64,000 bases of DNA from Dehalococcoidia bacterium. Lineage in GTDB: Bacteria > Chloroflexota > Dehalococcoidia > Dehalococcoidales > Fen-1064. Below, in pieces: positions 18,409 through 26,892 of this stretch. Below the pieces are notes generated by a model. It searched no databases. It had not been told where the DNA came from and saw only the letters and a program-made list of their open reading frames with translations. The stretch is from positions 19,352 through 83,351 of the forward strand of contig DUFD01000019.1 of assembly GCA_011171075.1 (NCBI GenBank), written 5' to 3'. Both the position numbers and the translations under genes were made by a program. Position 1 is the stretch's first letter, and each line of letters begins with the position of its first letter.

Positions 18409-19455
18409 TCAGCCCAGCTCGCTCTGGCCCAAAAGAAGTCTGGCTACATTCCGCCATGAGTAAGGGGTAACCATTTCGCGGGTATTGCAGCCGTTTGTAT
18501 GCATGGTCTGGGCCACTATCTCTGGCAGCTCCGAAGGTTCGTCGGCATAAAATAGACCCTCGCCATCATCGAACGCTGTTGGCAGGTCACCGTAACGCAG
18601 CGTTACCACGGGAAGGTTGCAAGCCATAGCCTCCAGTATAGAGAGCGGAGCCCCGATACATGCCTGTTCGGAGACCACAGGGAACACGTAGCAGTCAGCA
18701 AGCTGGTACAACTGCTCGATATTTGGCAGGTACTGGTCAAATACAGTAATCCCCTGCTTCCGCAGTTCGTTTAGCAGGTGCTTATCTTGTCCGGGGAATG
18801 AGCTGCCAACAAGGATGACCTGAGCATCAAGTGTTCGATGAATGTGGACCAGTGAATGAACATTCCTTTCTCTCTTTATGTGGCCCACGTGCAGTACCGT
18901 GTACTTTTCAGGCTCAAGTCCGTATTGGGTCCTCAGTTCGGCTTTTCTCTCCGGAGATACCGGCGTGAATTTGTCAAGGTCTACGCCACTTGGAATTAAT
19001 TGGACATGACACCCTATGGAGATGAATTGCTTTGCCGTTTCATTGCGCTGGACGAAAACCACATCAGGTGTAAGGAAGCGGATAAGGCGCCGTGAGAGCC
19101 ATCCGTAGTTACGGGGCTGAAGGGAAATCATGACCACCCTGGCTCGGGGCTGGTATAGCTTGAGCAACCAGCTGCGTATGAAGCTGAAGAGGGTTGCCGA
19201 TGCTGAAGGCACATAGCAGATGAGTTCTGGATTTAAAGCACGGAGTTCTTCCCATAATCTGTAACTCAAGAATAGTCTATTCGCTCTGAAGTAGGCTATT
19301 TTAGAATTATTGATTCTGCGCCCGGGAAGCACGGAAATGCCGCGCACTGGGATCTCCGAAGGCCAGGCCTGGAGTAGTGAGTACGCAAAATTTTTGATCC
19401 CCTCATCCAGTGGCGGAGACATGTCCTCGGTGATAATGCAGACAGGTTGCTTCAT
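18409..19455 (-). CDS. Glycosyltransferase, GT4 family
   Basis: This 348-residue protein has an N-terminal acceptor domain (CIITEDMSPPLDEGIKNFAYSLLQAW). The GT4 domain shows YTVLHVGHIKRERNVHSLVHI, VILVGSSFPGQ and CYVFPVVSEQACIGAPLSILEAMACNLPVVTLRYGDLP. The E-x7-E region is present as SEQACIGAPLSILEAM with a slightly longer spacing. It lies between the epimerase and the nucleotidyltransferase-kinase fusion gene, in one continuous minus-strand run. Confidence 0.83.
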   Translation of the reverse strand: MKQPVCIITEDMSPPLDEGIKNFAYSLLQAWPSEIPVRGISVLPGRRINNSKIAYFRANRLFLSYRLWEELRALNPELICYVPSASATLFSFIRSWLLKLYQPRARVVMISLQPRNYGWLSRRLIRFLTPDVVFVQRNETAKQFISIGCHVQLIPSGVDLDKFTPVSPERKAELRTQYGLEPEKYTVLHVGHIKRERNVHSLVHIHRTLDAQVILVGSSFPGQDKHLLNELRKQGITVFDQYLPNIEQLYQLADCYVFPVVSEQACIGAPLSILEAMACNLPVVTLRYGDLPTAFDDGEGLFYADEPSELPEIVAQTMHTNGCNTREMVTPYSWRNVARLLLGQSELG

Positions 19456-19474
19456 TGTTTTTATCCTATATTGT

Positions 19475-20452
19475 TCAGTAGATGTAACTCTCGCTAGGTT
19501 GCGAATTACGGTACCATTCGATGAAAAGAGGGATGCCCTGCTCTATTGCTATCTTGGGTTGGTAACCGAGGATAGTCTGGGCTTTGGATATGTCTGCAAA
19601 CGTAACAGGCACGTCGCCGGGTTGCACAGGGAGATGCTTGATCTTCGCCTTTTTACCCAGTGACTCCTCGATGAGTTGGACCAGGTAGTCTAGTGATATC
19701 GGTCGTGAGTTACCCAGATTAAATATATCGAATTGGCATCCTTCATAGGTCAGGGCTGTCAGCAGACCATCCAGAAAGTCATTGATATGGGTATGGTCCC
19801 TGGTTGCCGAGCCATCACCGAAGAGCTGAATCTCCTCTCCAGAGTTTAATTTTCTGGTAAATAGGGGAATGGCCATTCCCGGTCTCTGCCGTGGTCCGTA
19901 TATGTTGAATGGGCGTATTATCACCATAGGTAGCTCATATAGATGGTGGTAGGTGTAGCAATATAGCTCGGCAGTCGCTTTCGAGGCAGCATAAGGAGAC
20001 ATCGGGGTGGCAATTTGCTGGTCCTCTTTGAATGGCACCCGTGTGCTATTGCCGTACACCGATGAGGAAGAGGTAAATATGAACCTCTCTACCGACGTCA
20101 GGCGGCTTTCTTCGAGGAGGTTGATAGTACCTTGCACGTTGACCTCTTCGTAGAGCTGAGGCTGGATAATCGAAGGCCTTACCCCGGCCTTCGCTGCCAG
20201 ATGAATGACATTATCGAAGGTGTATTTAGTGAAGAGGCCGTGTAACAGGGTACGGTCCCTGATGTCGCCCTCAATAAGAGTATAGTGCTCGTTGGAAGTG
20301 AGGTGCTGGATGTTGTCCCGTTTAATTTGTGGTTCATAGGAGTCGTCGAAGTTATCTAGTCCCACGACCTGATAGCCGAGGTCGAGCAAGCGTTCCCCGA
20401 CGTGTGAACCTATGAAGCCAGCAGCCCCGGTGACCAGCACGGTTTGGCTCAT
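19475..20452 (-). CDS. NAD-dependent epimerase/dehydratase (UDP-sugar epimerase type)
   Basis: This 325-residue extended short-chain dehydrogenase has the NAD loop TGAAGFIGSHVGERLL at residues 8-23. The S-Y-K catalytic set appears as FTSSSSVYG and SPYAASKATAE near residue 155, and RPFNIYGPRQRPGMAIPLF follows. The closest families are UDP-glucuronate or UDP-glucose 4-epimerases. Together with UDP-glucose dehydrogenase at 25528 it could supply UDP-galacturonate, but the substrate cannot be fixed from sequence. Its ATG overlaps the Wzz-like stop by 4 bases (ATGA), which shows translational coupling. Confidence 0.83.
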   Translation of the reverse strand: MSQTVLVTGAAGFIGSHVGERLLDLGYQVVGLDNFDDSYEPQIKRDNIQHLTSNEHYTLIEGDIRDRTLLHGLFTKYTFDNVIHLAAKAGVRPSIIQPQLYEEVNVQGTINLLEESRLTSVERFIFTSSSSVYGNSTRVPFKEDQQIATPMSPYAASKATAELYCYTYHHLYELPMVIIRPFNIYGPRQRPGMAIPLFTRKLNSGEEIQLFGDGSATRDHTHINDFLDGLLTALTYEGCQFDIFNLGNSRPISLDYLVQLIEESLGKKAKIKHLPVQPGDVPVTFADISKAQTILGYQPKIAIEQGIPLFIEWYRNSQPSESYIY

Positions 20453-21708
20453 GCCGTCTCCTCTTCTTCCCCTTCCTCGCGTTTGGCAACATTAGAGGAA
20501 GGCATTCCTTTGGCCAGCCACTTGAAGTTCAGGGTAACCCAGGCAACACCTACACCAAGTATGCTGCCAAGCAAGATAGCGTCTCTTCCCCGAATTCTAT
20601 CTATCGACGGAACGGGTGAGGACGGTTTGCCGACAACGATATATTCTAATGCAGTTGGTTCGTCACCGTTTCCAGTCAGGAGTGAAGTTATCCTATCGGT
20701 TAGCTCGGCGAGTTCACTAATAAGGTTATCGACCCTAGCTTCGGCGATCTGATAATCCAGGTTTTGGCCTGTATAATCGATATCACTCTGTGCTCTCAGG
20801 ATGGCTAGCTCACTCTTAGCTTCAGCGAGGGCCTCACTGGTTCTCTCGACTGATTTGACGGCGTCCACGTAATTCTCACTGCTGTCACCTGTCGCAATCA
20901 GCGTGGCCAGATTTTCTGCCTGGCGGCTGAGTTGTGTTTCTAAGGCCGTTACCTTAGCAGCCAAAGCAATGTATGTCGGGTCATTGTCTATACTGCTGGT
21001 GGCACTTTCTAGTGAGAGGTCTGCCAGCTCTTGTTCGGCTTCCAGGAGGATTTGCATAACGTTATCTATGTCCTCTACAAGAAATTCGTACTCCTCGAGT
21101 CGCAATTTATCTTCTTCAGCAGCTAGGAAGCCTTTAAAGACGCTCGGAACAAAACCAGTTAAATAAAGGGTTTCCTCCATGGTGGCGCCGATTGTCGTTA
21201 TCTCTACTAATGGCACCTCGCTATTTGAGTTGTATCGTACCGATACCATCTGGTCCAGTTCTTCAGCGGTGTGGGAATATTCGGGAGCGCTCTCCTCAAG
21301 CTCTTCGGCCAGAAAGTCTAAAAATGTGAAGGTATTTGCCTTGGCAGCATAATACTCCGCTGTTCTCCGCAGGTCTGTCAGAGATGCGTAGGAAGAGCCG
21401 GGATTGACGATCTGGATTTGGACTGTACTCTCGAATGGCCCTTTATAATCTCCCCACATCATGGGCGTAGTATCTTCCAACACTGTAGGTTCTGCAGAGT
21501 TGAGGGAAGGACTTATGAGATAGTAAACTAGTCCCCCAATGATTCCGATAGCAAGCCCGATACATAGTACTATAACAGAGCGCCGACTAAAGAGCGGTAC
21601 CATTCTTGGTGCAGATTCGCGACCCTTGTTCGCACTACCTATAGTTACCTCAGCTTTCTTGGGCCCACGTCCCGAGATTCCTCCTTGCCCATCCTTTTCA
21701 ACCACCAT
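20449..21708 (-). CDS. Wzz-type chain-length determinant / polysaccharide co-polymerase
   Basis: The protein has about 419 residues. One span lies near the N-terminus (SVIVLCIGLAIGIIGGLVYYLI) and a second near the C-terminus (DAILLGSILGVGVAWVTLNF), preceded by the proline-rich VGKPSSPVPSIDR that marks PCP proteins. Between them is a long alpha-helical, coiled-coil-rich extracytoplasmic region (about 85-370). There is no tyrosine-kinase (BY-kinase) domain and none is encoded nearby. I chose the ATG at 21708, which has GGGGTGA in front, over the GTG at 21723. It would set polymer length together with the Wzy-like protein. Confidence 0.85.
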   Translation of the reverse strand: MVVEKDGQGGISGRGPKKAEVTIGSANKGRESAPRMVPLFSRRSVIVLCIGLAIGIIGGLVYYLISPSLNSAEPTVLEDTTPMMWGDYKGPFESTVQIQIVNPGSSYASLTDLRRTAEYYAAKANTFTFLDFLAEELEESAPEYSHTAEELDQMVSVRYNSNSEVPLVEITTIGATMEETLYLTGFVPSVFKGFLAAEEDKLRLEEYEFLVEDIDNVMQILLEAEQELADLSLESATSSIDNDPTYIALAAKVTALETQLSRQAENLATLIATGDSSENYVDAVKSVERTSEALAEAKSELAILRAQSDIDYTGQNLDYQIAEARVDNLISELAELTDRITSLLTGNGDEPTALEYIVVGKPSSPVPSIDRIRGRDAILLGSILGVGVAWVTLNFKWLAKGMPSSNVAKREEGEEEETA

Positions 21709-21757
21709 TTCAATCACCCCCACACTTTATTACTTTCATTTGCTTTTTTAAGAAGAC

Positions 21758-22882
21758 TTAATCATCCACTGCCAGCTGTACTTTTGCCCCGGTGAATTCT
21801 TTGACACTATCACATATATAGTCCACTTCCTCGGTACTCAGTTCGGGATACATCGGAAGGGAGAGTATCTCACCGACCACTCTTTCCGTGACCGGTAGAG
21901 AATAATTCGCTCCACCGTAGTTATGCCAGGCTTCCTGCAGATGGATTGGGATAGGGTAGTGCATACCTGTGCCTATACCTTTGGTCTCCAGCCAGGCTCG
22001 CAGTTCGTTCCGGTAAGGTGTCCTAATCACGTAAAGATGGTAAACATGTTTAGCCCACGCCTTCTCCTGGGGTTTCGCTATCGATTCAGGCAGACCAGCA
22101 TTGTAAGCCTGGGCTATGTTACGTCTGTTTTCTATCCACCCGTCAAGATGGGGTAGTTTTACTTTCAGTATTGCAGCCTGAATCTCATCCAGGCGGTCGT
22201 TGACACCGAATGTGGAGTGATAGTACTTGGGTTCTTGACCGTGGTCTCGCAGTAAGCGACATTGCCTGGTAATCTCGGGGTCGGATGTCGTAATCATACC
22301 GGCCTCACCGTAGGCTCCTAGGTTCTTTGTGAAGTAGAAACTGAAGCAGCCGACATCACCGAGAGAGCCGGTTCGGCGTCCTTTGTACTCGGCACCGTGT
22401 GCTTGACAGGCGTCTTCGATAACCTTAATCTTGTACGCCCGGGCCAGTTCCAGAATCGGATCCATGTCTGCCGGCTGCCCGTAAAGGTGCACCGGGATAA
22501 TGGCCCTGGTTCTGCTGGTGAACGCCTCCTCTAGCTGCGAAGGGTCCATGTTATAGGTGTCCGGGTCTATATCGATAAAGATGGGTCGGGCACCTACAAG
22601 AGCTATAGCCTCTACTGTAGCAAAGAAGGTGTTGGAGACTGTGATGACCTCGTCGCCTGGTCCAATTCCGCAGGCGAGAAGCGCCAGATGCAGGGCGTCG
22701 GTTCCTGAGCCGACACCGATAGCGGACTCGGTGCCGCAGTACTTAGCAAATCCCGACTCAAAAGCCTGGACATTCTTACCGAGGAACAACTGCATTCCCT
22801 CGAGAGCTTCGCCTATCTCGGCCAGTATCTCATCCTTGAGACCCTGATACTGTTTCTTGAGGTCAACTAGTGGTATACGCAT
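21758..22882 (-). CDS. DegT/DnrJ/EryC1/StrS family sugar aminotransferase
   Basis: This 374-residue PLP enzyme of the nucleotide-sugar aminotransferase family begins MRIPLVDLKKQYQGLKDEI. It has GVGSGTDALHLALLACGIGPGDEVITVSNTFFATVEA and EDACQAHGAEYKGRRTGSLGDVGCFSFYFTKNLGAYGEAGMITT, where the Lys of FTKNLGA is the PLP lysine. It overlaps the acetyltransferase gene by 20 bases and sits two genes from a Gfo/Idh/MocA oxidoreductase. This order is that of WlbA/WlbB/WlbC or WbpB/WbpD/WbpE sets that make 3-acetamido sugars. The product sugar is inferred. Confidence 0.88.
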   Translation of the reverse strand: MRIPLVDLKKQYQGLKDEILAEIGEALEGMQLFLGKNVQAFESGFAKYCGTESAIGVGSGTDALHLALLACGIGPGDEVITVSNTFFATVEAIALVGARPIFIDIDPDTYNMDPSQLEEAFTSRTRAIIPVHLYGQPADMDPILELARAYKIKVIEDACQAHGAEYKGRRTGSLGDVGCFSFYFTKNLGAYGEAGMITTSDPEITRQCRLLRDHGQEPKYYHSTFGVNDRLDEIQAAILKVKLPHLDGWIENRRNIAQAYNAGLPESIAKPQEKAWAKHVYHLYVIRTPYRNELRAWLETKGIGTGMHYPIPIHLQEAWHNYGGANYSLPVTERVVGEILSLPMYPELSTEEVDYICDSVKEFTGAKVQLAVDD

Positions 22883-23552
22883 CTTCTACTCCGTCTATAA
22901 TATGTCTGTATGGTTTATCAATGAGACCGGTGGTACAGACAATGTCTCCTATACTGCACACGACTTGAGCCGGATTACCGTAGGCAACGGCCCCTGGTGG
23001 GATGTCCTTGGTAACCACACTTCCAGCCCCAATTACCGCATTTTCACCAATGACTACGCGGGGGAGTACGGAGGTGTTAACGCCAATCTGGGCTCCCTTC
23101 TTAATACGTGGGCCCTCCATGCACTCTACTGCGTTAGGACAGCCGGGATGTATGTCATTGGCCAGGGTAACACCGGGCGCGAGGAAGACATCGTCTTCGA
23201 TGAGGGTAAACTGGGCCACATAGACCTTGTTGTGGATTTTAACGTTGTTCCCTATGCAGCACCCGTAGTCAATAACCGAGTTTCCCCATATACGAACACC
23301 ATCTCCAATAATGTTCTGCTCCCTAATAATGACGTAGTGACCGGTCTCTAGGTTCCGTCCGATGGAGCTACCACTATAGATAATAGTGCCGCTGCGAATG
23401 CGGGCTTCCGGGCCGATGGTTAGGAGGTGGTCACCACCGCGGGCCGCTGGATAACCAAGGGTTACGCCATCGTCGATAATCGCCTTTTCTCCCAGGCGTA
23501 CTGTGTTGCTGGTTTCTTCCTGTAGCATAGGTAGAAGGTTTTTGTCTCTCAT
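22863..23552 (-). CDS. Left-handed beta-helix (hexapeptide) sugar N-acetyltransferase
   Basis: The protein has about 229 residues and consists largely of hexapeptide repeats: VTLGYPA, IRSGTIIYSGSSIG, IGNNVKIHNKVYVAQFTLIEDDVFLAPGVTL, VVIGENAVIGAGSVVTKDIPPGAVAYGNPAQVV. This is the WlbB/WbpD and QdtC type that acetylates a 3-amino nucleotide sugar. I chose the ATG at 23552, 14 bases after the oxidoreductase stop and preceded by GAGGTG, rather than a start inside the upstream gene. It likely acts after the aminotransferase encoded next. Confidence 0.85.
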   Translation of the reverse strand: MRDKNLLPMLQEETSNTVRLGEKAIIDDGVTLGYPAARGGDHLLTIGPEARIRSGTIIYSGSSIGRNLETGHYVIIREQNIIGDGVRIWGNSVIDYGCCIGNNVKIHNKVYVAQFTLIEDDVFLAPGVTLANDIHPGCPNAVECMEGPRIKKGAQIGVNTSVLPRVVIGENAVIGAGSVVTKDIPPGAVAYGNPAQVVCSIGDIVCTTGLIDKPYRHIIDGVEDAYTTS

Positions 23553-23565
23553 TAACACCTCATTT

Positions 23566-24618
23566 TCAGCTAAGGTCAGCCGTGCTAGCCTTGGCAATTG
23601 TTGCGGTCCGGCTAAGCTTTATTCGCCCGCCCCCGTTTAATAGGGAGTTGTTGGCCGCTTCCAAGATGTTGGTGACCCTAAGTCCGGACCAACCATCGCT
23701 CCTTGGCGCCGTTCCATTTGCTATACACTGAATGAAGTGGCTGCATTCAAGTTTTAGTGGTTCGGCATTGGAGATAAAGGGGATAATGACGTCGCCATAG
23801 CGATAATTGGGTGGCCAGGCAGCGAAGCCATTATTGTTGCTGGCAGCAAGAGCAAGGCCTTTATCGTAGATGTGTATCTTCTCCGATTCAGACATGTCGT
23901 CATAGACGGCCATCTTTTTACTGCCGACAATCGTGAGTTCACGTATCTTCCGGGGATGGAGCCAGCTTACATGCACATTGCACATGGTTCCACTAGGGAA
24001 CAATAACTCAATGTAGGCCATATCGCAGAGTTTGGAATTAACATGGTGTGTACCCCGGGCACTTACTTCAATAGGCTCTTCTCGCAGCAAAGCGAGGACG
24101 ATACATATATCGTGTGGAGCTAAATCCCAGAGAACATTCGCATCGGGTCGGTATTGGCCTAAGTTAAGTCTGGCGGCATCAATGTTGTAGACTTCCCCCA
24201 GTTCTCCGTCCTGTACCAGTTGTCTCAGGAAGTCCACGGCGGGGTGATACTCGTAGGTATGCCCTACCATCATTACTAGATTTCTTTTCTCGGCCAGTTC
24301 AATAAGCTCTAGGACTTCGCTGCTGCTGGTGCTGACTGGCTTCTCTATCAGGACGTGCTTGTCATGGAGTAATGCCTGCCTGGCTAGCTGATAGTGCGTG
24401 TCTACTGGTGTCGCTATCACCACCGCATCCATGCTGTCTTTGAGAAAGTCTTCGAAGTCGGCGACTGTCTTCACGTAGGGATACTGAGTCTGCACACGAC
24501 GGAGCCTTTCTCCATCAAGGTCACACACTGTGGCTAACGTGGCATCTTCCAACTCGTGGAAATTTCTGATGTGCTTCGGACCCCAATAGCCACAGCCAAC
24601 TACACCAATGCTTACCAT
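23566..24618 (-). CDS. Gfo/Idh/MocA-family nucleotide-sugar oxidoreductase (WlbA-like)
   Basis: This 350-residue protein has a Rossmann start VSIGVVGCGYWGPKHIRNFHEL and the conserved EKPVS motif as HVLIEKPVSTSSSE, with the catalytic-lysine position in EKP. The C-terminal domain includes GGRIKLS. The GYWGPK start is typical of WlbA/WbpB 3-dehydrogenases acting on UDP-sugars. It would make the 3-keto sugar that the DegT-type enzyme aminates. A GGGAGGT ribosome-binding site lies 6 bases from the ATG. Confidence 0.87.
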   Translation of the reverse strand: MVSIGVVGCGYWGPKHIRNFHELEDATLATVCDLDGERLRRVQTQYPYVKTVADFEDFLKDSMDAVVIATPVDTHYQLARQALLHDKHVLIEKPVSTSSSEVLELIELAEKRNLVMMVGHTYEYHPAVDFLRQLVQDGELGEVYNIDAARLNLGQYRPDANVLWDLAPHDICIVLALLREEPIEVSARGTHHVNSKLCDMAYIELLFPSGTMCNVHVSWLHPRKIRELTIVGSKKMAVYDDMSESEKIHIYDKGLALAASNNNGFAAWPPNYRYGDVIIPFISNAEPLKLECSHFIQCIANGTAPRSDGWSGLRVTNILEAANNSLLNGGGRIKLSRTATIAKASTADLS

Positions 24619-24637
24619 TTTAACCTCCCGTTCACTG

Positions 24638-25390
24638 CTAGCTACCGTCCCCCTTGAGGATGGTACGAACAGTTAGCAACATAATCTTGATATCGAGTAG
24701 GAGTGATTGCTTCTTGATATATTCCAGGTCGAGGTGAACCATTTCCTCGAATGTGACCTTCTTACGTTCAGTTACCTGCCATAATCCGGTTAAGCCGGGT
24801 GTTGCCTGAAACCTTTTCCAATGGCGGTCTTGGTACATCGATACTGCAAAAGGGATGTCAGGACGAGGACCCACTAAAGACATGTCCCCTTTAAGGATAT
24901 TAATGAACTGGGGAAGCTCATCGAGGTTGGTTTTCCGTAGGAGACCACCAAATCTTGTGACACGCGGGTCTTTGATAAGCTCATAGATGTCCTCACCGTT
25001 TTCACTTAATTGGCCGGAGGCATTCCGTTGTATATAGTCCTGCAAGTATAATTTATATTTAGTATCGTCATGATTGATGTACATACTGCGGAATTTGTAA
25101 AGGACAAATTTGCGTCCGTCTTTGCCTATTCGCTCCTGACGGAGTAAAGGGCTCCCTGGCGAATCAAGCCTGATGCCAAACGCGATGAGTACCATGACAG
25201 GGGATAAGACCATCAGTACCAGAAATGCCAGCAGGCGGTCGATGCCCCCTTTCCATAACTGGTATGTGGTCAGACGACTAATTCGCTTTCTATTTTGCGA
25301 GGATTTCAGGTGCATAAGGTCCTTCTCGTTTGGGGCAGTAGCTGTGGTATATGCCCTGTGTTCTTGTTGTATTTCGCTCTGTTTTTGCAT
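24638..25390 (-). CDS. Undecaprenyl-phosphate sugar phosphotransferase (initiating sugar transferase)
   Basis: This 250-residue protein belongs to the bacterial sugar transferase family (polyprenol phosphoglycosyl-1-phosphate transferase). A basic N-terminus leads to one membrane segment (DRLLAFLVLMVLSPVMVLIAF). The catalytic core follows: RQERIGKDGRKFVLYKFRSM, then TNLDELPQFINILKGDMSLVGPRPD and ATPGLTGLWQV. It lacks the four extra N-terminal spans of long WbaP or WcaJ enzymes. It loads the first sugar phosphate on the lipid carrier, committing the repeat unit. A tandem-repeat box and a -10-like site lie just upstream (25423-25481), so this gene may begin a separately controlled transcript. 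Confidence 0.9.
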   Translation of the reverse strand: MQKQSEIQQEHRAYTTATAPNEKDLMHLKSSQNRKRISRLTTYQLWKGGIDRLLAFLVLMVLSPVMVLIAFGIRLDSPGSPLLRQERIGKDGRKFVLYKFRSMYINHDDTKYKLYLQDYIQRNASGQLSENGEDIYELIKDPRVTRFGGLLRKTNLDELPQFINILKGDMSLVGPRPDIPFAVSMYQDRHWKRFQATPGLTGLWQVTERKKVTFEEMVHLDLEYIKKQSLLLDIKIMLLTVRTILKGDGS

Positions 25391-25422
25391 TACCCTTACT
25401 CAGCTTCTACCGCCACTTCTCA

Positions 25423-25481
25423 ATCCTAGCCTCTACTGGTTAGGAACAGGTGTAACGCAGGTTAGTACTAGGTTAGAATCC
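25423..25481 (-). promoter_or_regulatory. Four-repeat 11-bp operator (box A) with -10 site upstream of the sugar transferase
   Basis: Within the 137-base gap before the sugar transferase, four 11-base units stand head to tail on the plus strand, beginning at 25438, 25449, 25460 and 25471: GGTTAGGAACA, GGTGTAACGCA, GGTTAGTACTA and GGTTAGAATCC. Nine bases beyond the last unit, in the minus direction, lies a -10-like TAGGAT (25423-25428), with no good -35. This is the layout of promoters activated by OmpR/PhoB-family regulators, in which the repeats take the place of the -35 element. The same unit GGTTAGAATCC ends the box at 29518. Confidence 0.7.
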
Positions 25482-25527
25482 TCTTTCATTCTAAAACTCA
25501 TCAAAATTACTCTTAGCCTACAGCAGG

Positions 25528-26877
25528 TTACATCGCCTGAGTGCCATCGAGTGCAATACCCTCCAGTTGTTTAGCCTTTGTAGCACGATGCCCCATGCCA
25601 TCGTAGATGAATCCGGCCTGAGCCATCTCCTCCGGGTCGTATAAATTTCGCCCATCGATAATGATAGGCTTGTTCATCAGAGAAGCTATCTTTTTCATGT
25701 CAAGCTCTTTGAACTCATCCCACTCTGTGACCAGTATCAGGGCGTCACTTCCCGCGGCCACTTCATACGCGTCGGCGCAATAGGTCACGTTAGGAAAAAC
25801 CTCAGCTGTTGTTCGCATGGCGAGTGGGTCGTAGGCCTTGACTTGGCAACCGTGCTTTTTAAGCAGGTCGATGACCAGCAGTGAACGCGCCTCACGCATA
25901 TCGTCTGAATTCGGTTTGAAAGACAGCCCGAGAATACCGATGGTCATGCCTTCTAGTGAGCCGAGTAGTTGATGAAGCTTCTGCATCACCACGTATGGCT
26001 GGCTCTCATTTGTCTGCTGGGCAGCTCGAATCAGTGGCATAGGAACTCCACGGCTTTTACCCATGTGTATAAGCCCCTTCACGTCCTTGGGCAGGCAGCT
26101 GCCGCCCCAACCCAGACCGGCATTAAGGTAACTGCTGCCGAACCGGGGGTCCATCCCCATTATTCTGGAAACTTGGACGACATCAACATCGTATTCATCG
26201 CATAGCAGGGCAATCTCATTTATGAAACTTATCCTGGTGGCGAGAAAGGCATTCGAGGCGTACTTTGACATCTCGGCGGTTCTGTTGTCGCACTTTATTA
26301 TCGGAGCGTCCAGCGGTTCATATAACGCCGCTACCGCATCGGCAGCGTTCTGGTCAGACGCACCCACAACAACACGGTCGGGATGCATAAAATCGAAAAT
26401 GGCCATGCCTTCTCGCAGGAATTCGGGATTGGATACTACCGGGAAGCGGTGGCCGTTGTGACCGCTGCGAGCAAGTATCCCCGCCACGATATCGGCAGTG
26501 CCCACCGGTACCGTACTCTTAAGAACGATAACCATCGGCCGGTTAGCAGCTTCAGCGATACTCTTCGTTGCTGAGCGTACCCATTTCAGGTCGGGTTTAC
26601 CGTTGCCAGTAGCCGGTGTCCATACAGTGATAAAAATGAATTCGCTATCCGCCAGTCCTTGAGCATAATCGCTGGTAACACTCAATCTGCCGGCTTCCCA
26701 GTTACGCTGCCAGAGCTCTGGCAGGTCTTTCTCAGAAAGGGGAATGATGCCTTGCTTCAGGCAATTGACTTTCTCCGGATTCATCTCTATCAGATTCACT
26801 CTGTGGCTGAGCTCGGCGAAGCATACGGCTGTCACCAAGCCGACGTATCCCGCTCCAATAATGCTGATGTTACTCAT
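25528..26877 (-). CDS. UDP-glucose 6-dehydrogenase family protein
   Basis: This 449-residue protein has the NAD motif IIGAGYVGLVTAVCFAE and STVPVGTAD, then SNPEFLREGMAIFDFMHPDRVVVG and the catalytic-cysteine motif GLGWGGSCLPKDVKGL near residue 263. The GGSC-PKD form marks UDP-glucose dehydrogenase (Ugd/TuaD) rather than the UDP-HexNAc dehydrogenases. It oxidises UDP-glucose to UDP-glucuronate, an acidic precursor for the polymer. The AGAGGAG ribosome-binding site and 15-base gap to the regulator gene indicate co-transcription from the promoter at 29506. Confidence 0.9.
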   Translation of the reverse strand: MSNISIIGAGYVGLVTAVCFAELSHRVNLIEMNPEKVNCLKQGIIPLSEKDLPELWQRNWEAGRLSVTSDYAQGLADSEFIFITVWTPATGNGKPDLKWVRSATKSIAEAANRPMVIVLKSTVPVGTADIVAGILARSGHNGHRFPVVSNPEFLREGMAIFDFMHPDRVVVGASDQNAADAVAALYEPLDAPIIKCDNRTAEMSKYASNAFLATRISFINEIALLCDEYDVDVVQVSRIMGMDPRFGSSYLNAGLGWGGSCLPKDVKGLIHMGKSRGVPMPLIRAAQQTNESQPYVVMQKLHQLLGSLEGMTIGILGLSFKPNSDDMREARSLLVIDLLKKHGCQVKAYDPLAMRTTAEVFPNVTYCADAYEVAAGSDALILVTEWDEFKELDMKKIASLMNKPIIIDGRNLYDPEEMAQAGFIYDGMGHRATKAKQLEGIALDGTQAM

Positions 26878-26892
26878 GATGTCGTCTCCTCT

